Assembly (NCBI GenBank): GCA_964585685.1
Contig: CAZPEP010000018.1
Coordinates: 1 to 64,000, forward strand
Direction: 5' to 3'
Length of the DNA stretch: 64,000 nucleotides
Source of the DNA: JALHVH01 sp964585685
GTDB taxonomy: Bacteria > Acidobacteriota > Aminicenantia > Aminicenantales > Saccharicenantaceae
Shown here: positions 26,218-35,038 of the stretch, piece after piece
Layout: every line of letters starts with the position of its first letter
Numbering within the stretch: the first letter of the stretch is position 1
Notes under the pieces: generated by a model
The model's input: the letters and a program-made list of their open reading frames with translations, nothing else
Told to the model about the DNA's origin: nothing
Database searches by the model: none
Position numbers and translations under genes: made by a program

Positions 26218-27944
26218 GGCCTTCCCGCCGGGAGGACGACGGTGAAGGTCGAGCCGTCGCCCGGACGGCTGGAAACGCTGATCCGGCCGCCGTGCGCCTT
26301 GACGACGTGCTTGACGATGGACAGCCCCAGACCCGTGCCCCCGAGCTTCCGCGACCGGGACTTATCGACCACATAAAACCTCTCGAAGAGATGGGGCAGG
26401 TGTTCTTCGGGGATGCCGATCCCGGTGTCGCGGACCTCGACGAGAATATCTCCCCCCTGGACGGACAGAGAAACCGTCACCGAGCCTTTTTCGGTCGACT
26501 TGAGGGCGTTATCGACGAGATTGACAAGCATCTGATCGAGCCTGAAGGCGTCCCCCCTTACCGGAGGTATCTCCGGGTCGGACTTCAGCTCGAGGCGAAC
26601 GCCTTGGGCTCCGGCCCTGGCCGTGAATAGCGCGAGGACGTTCCCCGCGAGGGCCTTCATGTCGACGTCCGAGGACTCAAGCTTTCCGCTTCGGTCCTCC
26701 ATCTCGGCGAGGGTCATCATGTCCTGGACAATGCCGATCATCCGGTCGGTGTTCCGGCCGATGATCTCGAGATAGCCCTTATCCTCCCCCTCCACCCTGT
26801 CCTCGAGGGCTTCGACGAATCCCTTGATGGCCGTAAGCGGGGTCCGGAGCTCGTGCGAAGCGTTGAGGACGAGGTCCTTTTTCATCCGCTCGGCGTCCCG
26901 GATCTCGCTGAGGTCGTGGATCGTCACGACGACGCGTTCTCGAGAAGGCAAGAACGCCGCGGCGCACAGGAAGGAACGGTCCTTCATCACGACCTCATCG
27001 GACGCTTTCGTCCGGCCCTCCTTGACCCCCCGGACGAGCTCGGTGAATCGGGTCCCCCGGACGACCTCCCAGTAATAGCGCCCCTCGGCGGCCGGATCGG
27101 CGATAACCGACCGGAACTTCTCGTTGATGAGGACGATCCGCTCGTCCCGGTCGATGACAAGAAGGCCGTCCTGGATGGAGGACAGGATGCTGTCGAGCTC
27201 CTCGCGGCGCTCCGCAGAGGCCAGGAACATGGATCTCAGGTCCGCGGTCATCGTGTTGAAGCTCCGGGCGAAATCGGCGAACTCACCTTTGGACCGGAGC
27301 GAAACCTTGGCCTCGAAATCCCCGTCGGCCACCTTCCGGGAGGCTGTGATGAATTCCCGGACCGGCCCCGAGATCGAGCGCGAGAAGAAGAGCATAGCCA
27401 GCAAGACGAGGGCCATGACGGCCAGGGCCGTCCCGACAATCCTCCGCCTGAGGTGGGCGAGCAGTCCGTCGATGTCCTTCATGAACCGGCTCACCCGGAG
27501 CGCCCCGACGACCTTCCCTTCCTCAATCAAAGGGAAGCTCATATAGAGCATATCGGCCTTGACCGTGGAGCTGCGTCGGACGGATCGGGCCGTCTCCCCC
27601 TTAAGCGCTTGAAACACCTCGGGCCTGTACTGGTGGCTTTCCATCCGTTCGGGGGCCCCCTCGGAATCCGCCAACACCGCCCCGGAAGGGTCGACCACGG
27701 TGATCCGGGCGCGAATCTTCGGCCCGAGGTCCCGGACGAAGGCTTCGAGCGCCTCGGGCTTCTCTTTAAGGCCGACGAGCGCGCGCGGCATGAGGACCTC
27801 GGCCAAGTTCCCCAAGTGAGCCGCCTGGTCGTCGAGATAGGCGGACCGGATCGCCTTGAACGAGAAGAGCAGGATGACTGCCGCGGCTGTAGCGATGATG
27901 ACGCATACCCCTCCGTAGATCCTGATAAACAGCGTGTTCTTCAT
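26214..27944 (-). CDS. phoR: Sensor histidine kinase, PhoR-like
   Basis: 576 residues. TM1 is about 8-28, followed by a periplasmic sensor domain, then TM2 about 160-182. Next come HAMP (about 185-240), PAS (about 250-345, DSILSSIQDGLLVID) and the HisKA phosphoacceptor in LNASHELRTPLTAIKGFVE. HATPase_c has LVNLVDNALKST, VRDTGIGIPEEHLPHLFERFY and KLGGTGLGLSIVKHVVKAHGG. The start MKNTLFIR (27944) overlaps the phoB stop by 4 nt; a longer frame into phoB is not used. Likely phosphate-responsive, based on its position beside the pst operon. Confidence 0.9.
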   Translation of the reverse strand: MKNTLFIRIYGGVCVIIATAAAVILLFSFKAIRSAYLDDQAAHLGNLAEVLMPRALVGLKEKPEALEAFVRDLGPKIRARITVVDPSGAVLADSEGAPERMESHQYRPEVFQALKGETARSVRRSSTVKADMLYMSFPLIEEGKVVGALRVSRFMKDIDGLLAHLRRRIVGTALAVMALVLLAMLFFSRSISGPVREFITASRKVADGDFEAKVSLRSKGEFADFARSFNTMTADLRSMFLASAERREELDSILSSIQDGLLVIDRDERIVLINEKFRSVIADPAAEGRYYWEVVRGTRFTELVRGVKEGRTKASDEVVMKDRSFLCAAAFLPSRERVVVTIHDLSEIRDAERMKKDLVLNASHELRTPLTAIKGFVEALEDRVEGEDKGYLEIIGRNTDRMIGIVQDMMTLAEMEDRSGKLESSDVDMKALAGNVLALFTARAGAQGVRLELKSDPEIPPVRGDAFRLDQMLVNLVDNALKSTEKGSVTVSLSVQGGDILVEVRDTGIGIPEEHLPHLFERFYVVDKSRSRKLGGTGLGLSIVKHVVKAHGGRISVSSRPGDGSTFTVVLPAGRP

Positions 27945-28627
27945 GGTTCCAGCTTGTACCCCACTCCGCGTACGTTCCGAATGATGTCCCCCCTCAAGCC
28001 CAGCTTCCGGCGCAGGTTCCGGATGTGGACGTCGATGGTCCTGTCCGTGACGACCTTCGCGTCGCCCCACAGGAGGTCGAGAAGCCGGTCCCGGGACAGG
28101 ACGCGGCCGCCGCTCGAGGCGAGCGCGTCGAGGATCCCGAACTCGGCGGACGTCAGGTCAAGCCGGACGCCGTCAGCCGTGACCTCGTGTCGGTCCCGAT
28201 CGATGACGAGCGCATCCCCGATCTGGGACCTCCGCCCCGCGCCTCCGGCCGTTTCCCCGGCCCTCCTGAGGACGGCCCTCACCCGAGCGGTGAGCTCCCG
28301 GGCAGAGAAGGGCTTGGTCAGGTAGTCATCGGCCCCCATCTCCAGCCCCAGGACGCGGTCCGCCTCGGCGGCCCGGGCGGTAAGCATAATCACCGGAATG
28401 CCCGACCATGCTTCAGCCCTTTTGAGGAGCCTGAAGACCTCGAGGCCGTCGGTCCCGGGAAGCATCAGGTCGAGGATCACGAGGTCGGGGGCATGACTCC
28501 GAAGGTAAGCGAACAGCTTTTCGGGGTCGGAAAAGGCCGCAACCGAAAAACCCGCGTTCCCCATGTGGAGCTTGAGGAGCTCGAGGATGTCCTCTTCGTC
28601 GTCGAGAATGGCGATGGTCCGGCTCAC
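27941..28627 (-). CDS. phoB: OmpR-family response regulator, PhoB-like
   Basis: 228 residues. A receiver domain has acidic DDEED, phospho-acceptor Asp in VILDLMLPGTDG and the conserved Lys in DDYLTKPF. The winged-helix effector ends VTDRTIDVHIRNLRRKLG and RGVGYKLEP. GTG start at 28627 with AAGGAAA upstream. First gene of phoB-phoR-membrane protein. It should bind the 11-bp-spaced repeats in front of the porin-pst operon (34919-34955). Confidence 0.9.
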   Translation of the reverse strand: MSRTIAILDDEEDILELLKLHMGNAGFSVAAFSDPEKLFAYLRSHAPDLVILDLMLPGTDGLEVFRLLKRAEAWSGIPVIMLTARAAEADRVLGLEMGADDYLTKPFSARELTARVRAVLRRAGETAGGAGRRSQIGDALVIDRDRHEVTADGVRLDLTSAEFGILDALASSGGRVLSRDRLLDLLWGDAKVVTDRTIDVHIRNLRRKLGLRGDIIRNVRGVGYKLEP

Positions 28628-28663
28628 TGCGTGTTTCCTTGCCGAGAACGGGGTTGCGGGTAT

Positions 28664-28692
28664 ATTATAATGAAAAACCGCTCCGGCCCCAA
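28664..28692 (-). promoter_or_regulatory. Possible promoter for phoBR
   Basis: Minus strand TTGGGG (28692-28687), a 17-nt spacer and TATAAT (28669-28664). The -10 is perfect and the -35 is weak. Confidence 0.4.
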
Positions 28693-28707
28693 GGGGATAA
28701 TATGAAA

Positions 28708-28736
28708 TTGCCCCGGATCGTTCTTAGGATTATAAT
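28708..28736 (+). promoter_or_regulatory. Promoter for MBL-fold hydrolase gene
   Basis: TTGCCC (28708-28713), a 17-nt spacer and TATAAT (28731-28736). It is followed by AAGGAG and ATG 28765. Confidence 0.65.
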
Positions 28737-28764
28737 CGTCCTCTCATCGGCAAGGAGATCCGAC

Positions 28765-29502
28765 ATGAACAAAGCGCTTTGGATTTTCATGGCCGCGGCA
28801 GCCGGTTTTGGGCTCGTCGGAATGGCCCTCCAGAAGCTCGAGGAGGACATCTTCCAGACGCCCTGCGGCGAACTGAAGATCTTCTTCGTCGGGCACGGGT
28901 CCTTGTTCCTGACGTTCGGCGGCAAGGTCGTTCACATCGACCCCGTCGAGGCCGAGGGGGACTACGCCCGCCTTCCGAAGGCCGACCTCATCCTCGTCAC
29001 GCACGAGCACTACGACCACCTGGACCCGGAAGCCCTCAAGCCCCTGCACAAGGAAGGGACTAGGGTTCTCGTGTCCCGGGCCTGCGCCGGCAAGGTCCCC
29101 GACGCCCTTGTCATGAATAACGGTGACCGGACGACCGTCGGGGGCTTCGAAATCGATGCCGTTCCAGCATACAACATCGTCCACAAGAGGCCGGACGGCA
29201 ACCCCTTCCACCCGAAAGGGCAGGGCAACGGCTACGTCCTGACCGTCGGGGGGAAGAGGATCTACGTCGCCGGGGACACGGAGCCCGTGCCCGAGATGAA
29301 GAACTTGAAGGATATCGATATCGCCTTCCTCCCCATGAACCTCCCTTACACCATGAGCCCGGAGATGACGGCCGAGGCGGCCAAGACGATCCGACCCAAG
29401 ATCCTTTACCCCTATCATTTCGGGAACACCGACACGGGCCGGCTCCTCGAACTCCTCAAGGGACAACTCGGGATCGAGGTTCGCGTCCGCCCGATGTCGT
29501 GA
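28765..29502 (+). CDS. MBL-fold metal-dependent hydrolase (UlaG/RomA-like)
   Basis: 245 residues. An N-terminal hydrophobic segment (about 1-20) may be a signal peptide or anchor. Metallo-beta-lactamase motifs are GHGSLFLTFGGKVVHIDP, VTHEHYDHLD (HxHxDH-like), VAGDTEPVPEM, and a late YPYHFGNTD histidine. The start at 28765 has AAGGAG 7 nt upstream and follows a good promoter; an upstream extension crosses that promoter. The reaction is unknown. It lies on the opposite strand, between phoB and phoU. Confidence 0.85.
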   Translation: MNKALWIFMAAAAGFGLVGMALQKLEEDIFQTPCGELKIFFVGHGSLFLTFGGKVVHIDPVEAEGDYARLPKADLILVTHEHYDHLDPEALKPLHKEGTRVLVSRACAGKVPDALVMNNGDRTTVGGFEIDAVPAYNIVHKRPDGNPFHPKGQGNGYVLTVGGKRIYVAGDTEPVPEMKNLKDIDIAFLPMNLPYTMSPEMTAEAAKTIRPKILYPYHFGNTDTGRLLELLKGQLGIEVRVRPMS

Positions 29503-29515
29503 CGGCCGCAGCCGG

Positions 29516-30211
29516 TCAGGGCTTTTCGGGAAGGCCGGTGTCGAGGGCTTGGTTGGCTTCGATGTGGTGCTTGATGGTCTTCCCCTTGACCATGTAGATG
29601 ACATCCTCGCCGATATTAGTGGCGTGGTCGGCAATCCGCTCGAGGTGCCTCCCGACGAGGATCAGGTCGACGGCCCGGGTGATGGTCGCAGCGTCCTGCA
29701 TCATGTAGGTCAGGAGCTCGCGGAACACCTGCTCGTTGAGTTGGTCTACCTGGTCGTCCCGCTCACAGACGTCGAGGGCCAGCCGGTCGTCCCGGTTGAT
29801 GAACGCGCTGATCGAGTCCCGGACCATGTTCTGGGCCAGGTCGGCCATCCGGGGGATATCGATGAGCGGCTTGAGCTGGGGGTGGCGCAGAAGTTCGATG
29901 GTCCGGTCGATAATGTTGACGGCCTGGTCGCCGATGCGCTCCAAGTCGCTTGAGATCTTCATCGCGGATGTGACGAACCGCAGGTCCGCGGCCATGGGCT
30001 GCCTGAGGGCGAGCAGGCGCATGCACATCTCGTCGATCTCGATCTCGAGGTGATTAATGGCCTCCTCCCGCCTCATGACCTCGCCGACCAGGCCCTCGTC
30101 CCGCTCCTTCAGACAGCGGATTGCGAACGTGATGGACTCCTCGGCGTAGGCCGCCATTTCCAGGATCTTCGCCTTGAGCCCCTTGAGTTCCTCGTCAAAA
30201 GGTCTTTCCAT
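29516..30211 (-). CDS. phoU: Phosphate-transport accessory/regulatory protein PhoU
   Basis: 231 residues, two repeated three-helix PhoU domains. Repeat 1 has ISSDLERIGDQAVNI and repeat 2 has VGRHLERIADHATNIGEDVIYMV, both metal-binding PhoU signatures. It restrains PhoR signalling when phosphate is plentiful and modulates PstB. It is the last gene of the porin-pstSCAB-phoU operon, 27 nt after pstB, and is convergent with the MBL gene (13 nt apart). Confidence 0.95.
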   Translation of the reverse strand: MERPFDEELKGLKAKILEMAAYAEESITFAIRCLKERDEGLVGEVMRREEAINHLEIEIDEMCMRLLALRQPMAADLRFVTSAMKISSDLERIGDQAVNIIDRTIELLRHPQLKPLIDIPRMADLAQNMVRDSISAFINRDDRLALDVCERDDQVDQLNEQVFRELLTYMMQDAATITRAVDLILVGRHLERIADHATNIGEDVIYMVKGKTIKHHIEANQALDTGLPEKP

Positions 30212-30238
30212 CGGGTCCTCCCTCGGGATTCCGTGACC

Positions 30239-31006
30239 TCACCCGAACCGCCCGGTGACGTAATCCTCGGTAAGCCTTTGGGCCGGGCTGGTGAAGATCT
30301 TCTCGGTCTGGTCGTACTCGACGACCTCCCCCAACATCATGAACGCCGTAAAGTCCGAAACCCGAGCCGCCTGCTGCATGTTGTGGGTCACGATGATGAC
30401 AGTATACAACTTTTTCAATTCCTGGATAAGGTCCTCGATCTTCGCCGTTGCGATCGGGTCGATGGCCGAGCACGGTTCATCGAAGAGGATGACCTCCGGC
30501 TCGACGGCCAGCGCCCGGGCGATGCAAAGGCGCTGCTGCTGGCCCCCCGAGAATTCCAGGGCGTGGTCGTCGAGTCGGTCCTTGACCTCGTCCCAGAGGG
30601 CAGCCTGTCTCAGGCTCCGTTCGACGACCTCATCGAGCCTCCGGCGGTTCCGGACGCCTTCGATCCTCAGGCCGTAGGCGATGTTGTCGTAGATGGTTTT
30701 CGGGAAGGGATTGGGCCTCTGGAAGACCATCCCGACCCGGCGTCTCAACTGGACGACGTCCACCTCGCTAGCGTAGATGTCGGCCCCATCGAGCAGGACC
30801 TTCCCTTCCACCCGGGCCGAGGGCAGGACGTCGTTCATCCGGTTCAGCGTCCGGATGAAGGTCGACTTGCCGCAGCCGGACGGTCCGATGATCGCCGTCA
30901 CTCTCTTTTCCGGACAGACGATGCTGACGTTCTTCAAAGCCTGCTTTGGCCCGTAGAAGAAGCTCAGGCCCTTCGTTTCGATCTTGGCTCGGATATCCAT
31001 GATCAT
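30239..31006 (-). CDS. pstB: Phosphate ABC transporter ATP-binding protein
   Basis: 255 residues. Walker A is GPSGCGKSTFIR, the Q-loop is MVFQRPNPFPKTIYDNIAYG (PstB-specific), the signature is EFSGGQQQRLCIARAL, Walker B is VILFDEPCSAIDP, and the H-loop is VTHNMQQA. It energises phosphate import through PstA/PstC. ATG 31006 overlaps the pstA stop (ATGA); ATG 31000 is equally plausible. Confidence 0.96.
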   Translation of the reverse strand: MIMDIRAKIETKGLSFFYGPKQALKNVSIVCPEKRVTAIIGPSGCGKSTFIRTLNRMNDVLPSARVEGKVLLDGADIYASEVDVVQLRRRVGMVFQRPNPFPKTIYDNIAYGLRIEGVRNRRRLDEVVERSLRQAALWDEVKDRLDDHALEFSGGQQQRLCIARALAVEPEVILFDEPCSAIDPIATAKIEDLIQELKKLYTVIIVTHNMQQAARVSDFTAFMMLGEVVEYDQTEKIFTSPAQRLTEDYVTGRFG

Positions 31007-31854
31007 CTTCTCCCTTTTTTGCGCAGCCTGTACCGAATGATGACCGCCAGAAGGTTCATCCCAAGGACGAACACGATCAGGACGAGGGCCGTCCCGTAGG
31101 CCAGGGGGCGCACCGTTTGGATGGCGTGGTGCTGGGTGGACATGATGTAGAGGTGGTACGGCAGGGCCATGAACTGGTCAGCAGGCGACTTCGGAAGGTA
31201 GGGCAGATAGAAGGCGGCCCCTGTGAACATGATGGGGGCCGTCTCCCCGGCCGCCCGGGCCAGGCCGAGGATGGCGCCGGTCAGGATGCCGGGCATGGCC
31301 TGGGGCAGGACATTTGTCCATATCGCCTGCCATTTCGTGGCACCAAGAGCCAGGGCCCCCTCCCGGTAGGAATTCGGGACCGTTTTGAGCGCCTCCTCGC
31401 TGGCGGTGATCGTCCACGGCAGGGTCAGGAGGCCCAAAGTCAGGCCAGCCGAAAGGACCGAGGTGCCAAGCCTCAGGGCGTTCACGAAGAGGATGACCCC
31501 GAAGAGTCCGTAGACGATGGACGGGACCCCCGCGAGGTTGCGGATCGACAGCCGGATGATCCGTGTGAGAATCCCCTGTTCCGCGTATTCGTTGAGGTAG
31601 ATGGCCGCGAAAACGCCCAGGGGCACGGCCAGGACCGCCGTGATGATCGTGACCAGGAACGTCCCGAAGATTGCGGGAAATATCCCGCCTTCGGTCATCC
31701 CGCGTCGCGGCCCATGGGTCAGGAATTCCCAACTGATCGCGCTCCCCCCCTTGTTGCCGATGTCGTAGAGCAAAAGAAGGAGGACGGCCAAGACGAGGAC
31801 CAGGCTGGCCCGAAGGAAGAGAAACCCCGCGAACTGGGCAAGCTTCTTTCTCAT
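31003..31854 (-). CDS. pstA: Phosphate ABC transporter permease PstA
   Basis: 283 residues with six transmembrane helices. The inner-membrane permease EAA-loop equivalent is EEALKTVPNSYREGALALGATKWQ. GMTEGGIFPAIFGT near the N-terminus is PstA-typical. The start MRKKLAQF (31854) overlaps the pstC stop by 4 nt; the longer open frame runs through pstC in another frame and is rejected. Forms the channel with PstC. Confidence 0.94.
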   Translation of the reverse strand: MRKKLAQFAGFLFLRASLVLVLAVLLLLLYDIGNKGGSAISWEFLTHGPRRGMTEGGIFPAIFGTFLVTIITAVLAVPLGVFAAIYLNEYAEQGILTRIIRLSIRNLAGVPSIVYGLFGVILFVNALRLGTSVLSAGLTLGLLTLPWTITASEEALKTVPNSYREGALALGATKWQAIWTNVLPQAMPGILTGAILGLARAAGETAPIMFTGAAFYLPYLPKSPADQFMALPYHLYIMSTQHHAIQTVRPLAYGTALVLIVFVLGMNLLAVIIRYRLRKKGRR

Positions 31855-32735
31855 CGTTCCCGCTCCTGGAACCTGCGCAGGAAGAAATCGGCGACGAGGT
31901 TGACGGCAAAAGTCATGAGAAAGAGGACGAGGCCGATGGCGAAGAGGGCGTAGTAGTGCGTGGTGAAGTACGGAACCTCGCCGAGCTCGATGGCGATACC
32001 GGAGGTCATCGTCCGAATGGAGCCCAAGAGGCCCGTCGGGAAGGCCCGCGCATTCCCCGTGGCCATGAGCACGGTCATGGTCTCTCCGATCGCCCGGCCC
32101 ATGCCGAGCATGACCGCGGCCATGATCCCGGACAGGGCGGCGGGCCCCTTGACTCGGACAAGAGTCTGCCATCGCGAAGCCCCGAGGGCCAGGGAGGCCT
32201 CGCTATAGGCAGGGGGGACGGCGGAAAGAGAGTCCTCGGAGATGCTGATGATCGTCGGAAGGGCCATGATCGCCAGGAGGAGGCTCCCGTTGAGGGCTGT
32301 CAGCCCGTGACCGACGTGAAAAACCTTGGCAATCGCGGGCCCGACAAGGACGATGCCCAAGAATCCCACGACGACCGAGGGGATTCCGGCAAGGATCTCG
32401 ACAATGGGTTTGACGATCTCCCGCACGCGCCAGTTCGCGACATCCGATAGGTAGGCGGCGACGCCCAGCCCGACCGGCACGGCGATGGCCAGGGCACCCG
32501 CAGTCACGAGGAGCGTACTCGCGATCATAGAGAGGATCCCATACTCCGCCTTCTCCGGCGAGGTCGGGTCCCAGTTCTTCCCGAACAGGAATTCCCCGAC
32601 GCGGATCTCCTTGAACACCGGGAGGGACGTGGAGAGAAGGAGGAGGAAGATCCCGACGAGGACCAGGACGACCAGGCCGGCGTTGGCCAGGAAGAAGCCC
32701 CTGATTGCCGCCTCCCTGAATCGCCTGGTCTTCAT
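31851..32735 (-). CDS. pstC: Phosphate ABC transporter permease PstC
   Basis: 294 residues with six transmembrane helices. FGKNWDPTSPEKAEYGIL is the PstC periplasmic signature, PSVVVGFLGIV follows, and the coupling loop is EDSLSAVPPAYSEASLALGASRWQT. Partner of PstA in phosphate import. It starts 31 nt after the pstS stop. Confidence 0.94.
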   Translation of the reverse strand: MKTRRFREAAIRGFFLANAGLVVLVLVGIFLLLLSTSLPVFKEIRVGEFLFGKNWDPTSPEKAEYGILSMIASTLLVTAGALAIAVPVGLGVAAYLSDVANWRVREIVKPIVEILAGIPSVVVGFLGIVLVGPAIAKVFHVGHGLTALNGSLLLAIMALPTIISISEDSLSAVPPAYSEASLALGASRWQTLVRVKGPAALSGIMAAVMLGMGRAIGETMTVLMATGNARAFPTGLLGSIRTMTSGIAIELGEVPYFTTHYYALFAIGLVLFLMTFAVNLVADFFLRRFQERER

Positions 32736-32766
32736 CGGGACTTTCCTATCCTTCTCCGCTCCACCA

Positions 32767-33663
32767 TCACTTCATATTCTTGTCATTCTGGGCCTTGAGG
32801 GGCGCGCCAATAGTGAAGAAGCCTTCCTTCTCGATGATCGCCTGTCCTTCCGGACCGCACTCGAAGGCAAGGAAGGCCGCGAGTGCAGGGCCCGGCTTTC
32901 CGTTCGTCGCTTGATACAAGGGCCTGGCGATGGGATAATCGCCCGAGTCCACCGACCGCTTTTCAAGAGGCGAATAGGCCTGCCCCTCGGCGGTCTTGGA
33001 GATGTTCAGGACCTTTAGGCCCTTACGGACCTTGCCGTCCTTATCGAAGAGATAACCGACGCCGACGTATCCTAGCCCGCCCTCGTCCTGGAGGATGCCC
33101 TCGATGATCTGGGCGTTCCCGTTCATTTCCTTGACGTCCTGTGAGTAGTTCTTGTTGCCGAGGACGTGTTCCTGCATGAACGTGTAAGTCCCGGAGTTGG
33201 ACTGTCGGCCGTAGAGAGAGACCGGCTTGTCGGGGCCGCCCAGGACCTTCCAGTTACGGATCTCGCCCTTGTAGAGCGAGCCGACCTGGGCCATAGTCAG
33301 CTTTTCGATCGTGTTCCCCTCGTTGACGATGATGCTCAGCCCGTCGACCGCGATAGCGAAGAAGCGGGGCTTGACGCCCTTTTCCCATGCCTGGTCGATC
33401 TCCTTCTGTTTCCACTCACGGGAGTGGTTGGCGATGTCGCAGGTCTGGTTGATAATGGCGGTGATTCCGGTACCGGATCCGCCGCCGAGGACGGCGATGG
33501 CCGCGCCGGTGGTCTTGGCCATGTACTCCTCGGCCAGGATCTGGACGAGGTTGACCATCGTGTCGGAGCCCTTGACCTGGATCATCTTCTTGGCCGGGGC
33601 GGCCATTACGACGCTTGCCAGGAGGCCGATGACGGCTAGGTCGATGATGAGTGTCTTTTTCAT
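32767..33663 (-). CDS. pstS: Periplasmic phosphate-binding protein PstS
   Basis: 298 residues. A signal peptide (about 1-21) precedes IQVKGSDTMVNLVQILAEEY, then LGGGSGTGITAIINQTCDIANHSREWK and YGRQSNSGTYTFMQEHVLG. These supply the phosphate-contacting Ser/Thr/Arg loops of the PstS family. It captures phosphate in the periplasm and hands it to PstCA. It lies 47 nt after the porin stop, with a GGAG site before the ATG. Confidence 0.94.
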   Translation of the reverse strand: MKKTLIIDLAVIGLLASVVMAAPAKKMIQVKGSDTMVNLVQILAEEYMAKTTGAAIAVLGGGSGTGITAIINQTCDIANHSREWKQKEIDQAWEKGVKPRFFAIAVDGLSIIVNEGNTIEKLTMAQVGSLYKGEIRNWKVLGGPDKPVSLYGRQSNSGTYTFMQEHVLGNKNYSQDVKEMNGNAQIIEGILQDEGGLGYVGVGYLFDKDGKVRKGLKVLNISKTAEGQAYSPLEKRSVDSGDYPIARPLYQATNGKPGPALAAFLAFECGPEGQAIIEKEGFFTIGAPLKAQNDKNMK

Positions 33664-33710
33664 TTCATTTCTCCGTTTCTAAAGGATTTTTTAAATCGCT
33701 CTCTCGATCG

Positions 33711-34868
33711 TCAGAAGGATAGGAAGAACGTCAGGTTGAAGGAGACGTCGTTCTTCGAGGTCGCGGCCGCCGTATAGTATTTCGGATTCTTGTAATTGGT
33801 GAACCAGACGTTCGGCTGAAGCTTCCAACTGGCGTGATAAGGCGCCCAGTCGAAGCCGACGATGGCCAGGCTCATATCCTGATTCGCGCGGTCCAGGCTG
33901 CTGGGCATGTAGCTGTCGTAACGGGCGAAGAGCGAGAGCTTATCGGGACTGATGACGTAGCGGCCGAAGGTCGACCAGCCGGACACGTTGTACTTCTTCC
34001 CGCCCGTCTGATAAAGATCGTTCTTGTACTGGAACCACTCCGCGCCAATGACGAGGTTCTTGACCGTTTCGAAAAAGGCGTCGAGCTTGTAGGTGGCCGC
34101 GGCTGGGGCCTTTACCAAGGGGAGGGCGGTCACCGGCAGCTTCCGCTCGTAGTCATAATAGCCGACAACGGAAAGCCCAGCCACCGGCGTGAGTTGGGCC
34201 TGAAGCTGGACCTTCTTAAACTGGTCGTTCTCGGCGTGGGAGTAGGCGGCGCCGTTGTAGATGCCCGCGGCCACTCGGAAGTACTTGGCGACGGAGTATT
34301 TCAGGGTGACGCCGATGTCCGCGCTGGTGGAAAAGATCTCTTTCTTCGTGATGTCCTTGTAGCAGTCGACCAAGGTCTTGGCGACGCTCCGGTAGGCCCA
34401 GCGTTCCTCCGCGGGTTTGAAGGTCAGCGTCTCGATCATGCCGATATTGAGGACGAGTTTATCGACCAGGAAATTGGAGTATTCGAGGTAGAGGTGCTTG
34501 AGGAAGGGGCGCAGCTTGTCGTCCTTGCCGAGAGAAGTCCCCGTTACCGGCGAGCCGGTCAGCGTGACGCCCGTGACATTGGCCGTGTTGTCGGCGTCCA
34601 GGCGGAACCGGAACTTCAGGTTGTCATTGATCTTGTTCTCATAGGTGAGGTAGGCCCGGCGGAAGACGAACTGATTGTTGAGGTAAGCTTTGGTTGCGTC
34701 TGTGGGCTTCAGGGTGATGGGGCCGGCCGAGGTCAGGTAATACCTCCAGTCAAGGTATACCGTCCCGCTGAACGTCTGCTGCGCGTAAAGCGAAGCCCCT
34801 GCCATGAAGAGCCCCAGGAAGGCCGTCGCCGCGATGAGGCCCTTTCGCCAGTCGTGTTTGCCGTTCAT
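33711..34868 (-). CDS. Phosphate-selective-type outer-membrane porin (OprO/OprP-like)
   Basis: 385 residues with a signal peptide ending near ASLYAQQ. An alternating beta pattern runs to a C-terminal phenylalanine (LTFFLSF), typical of 16-strand trimeric porins. NQFVFRRAYLTYENKINDNLKFRFRLD resembles the OprP/OprO family. It is the first gene of the pst operon, directly under the Pho-box-like array, which supports phosphate or polyphosphate selectivity. AAGGAGA lies 8 nt before the ATG. Confidence 0.82.
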   Translation of the reverse strand: MNGKHDWRKGLIAATAFLGLFMAGASLYAQQTFSGTVYLDWRYYLTSAGPITLKPTDATKAYLNNQFVFRRAYLTYENKINDNLKFRFRLDADNTANVTGVTLTGSPVTGTSLGKDDKLRPFLKHLYLEYSNFLVDKLVLNIGMIETLTFKPAEERWAYRSVAKTLVDCYKDITKKEIFSTSADIGVTLKYSVAKYFRVAAGIYNGAAYSHAENDQFKKVQLQAQLTPVAGLSVVGYYDYERKLPVTALPLVKAPAAATYKLDAFFETVKNLVIGAEWFQYKNDLYQTGGKKYNVSGWSTFGRYVISPDKLSLFARYDSYMPSSLDRANQDMSLAIVGFDWAPYHASWKLQPNVWFTNYKNPKYYTAAATSKNDVSFNLTFFLSF

Positions 34869-34882
34869 TCTTTCATTCTCCT

Positions 34883-34908
34883 TATCTTGTTATTTCAAGG
34901 ACAAGATA
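34883..34908. repeat. 8-bp inverted repeat in the porin leader
   Basis: TATCTTGT (34883-34890) and ACAAGATA (34901-34908) separated by 10 nt. It spans from the -10 box to the edge of the Shine-Dalgarno. It could be an RNA hairpin or a second operator. Confidence 0.4.
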
Positions 34909-34918
34909 GGAGAGGGAG

Positions 34919-34955
34919 GTTAAGAGAGGATGAAGACTTAGTGAATTTTTCTTAA
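34919..34955 (-). promoter_or_regulatory. Pho-box-like direct-repeat array controlling the porin-pst-phoU operon
   Basis: On the minus strand four TTMAN pentamers follow one another: TTAAG (34955-34951), TTCAC (34945-34941), TTCAT (34934-34930) and TTAAC (34923-34919). Their steps are 10, 11 and 11 bp. A TATCTT -10 (34908-34903) lies 10 nt downstream, so the array replaces the -35, as in PhoB/PhoP-activated promoters. Confidence 0.7.
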
Positions 34956-35038
34956 CATGTGAAAGAAAGCAGCCCGGAAGGCTGGCCCGAGTTCCCTTTC
35001 GGGCCCCTTAGAGCCCGGACCCGGTCGAAGGCGCAGTA

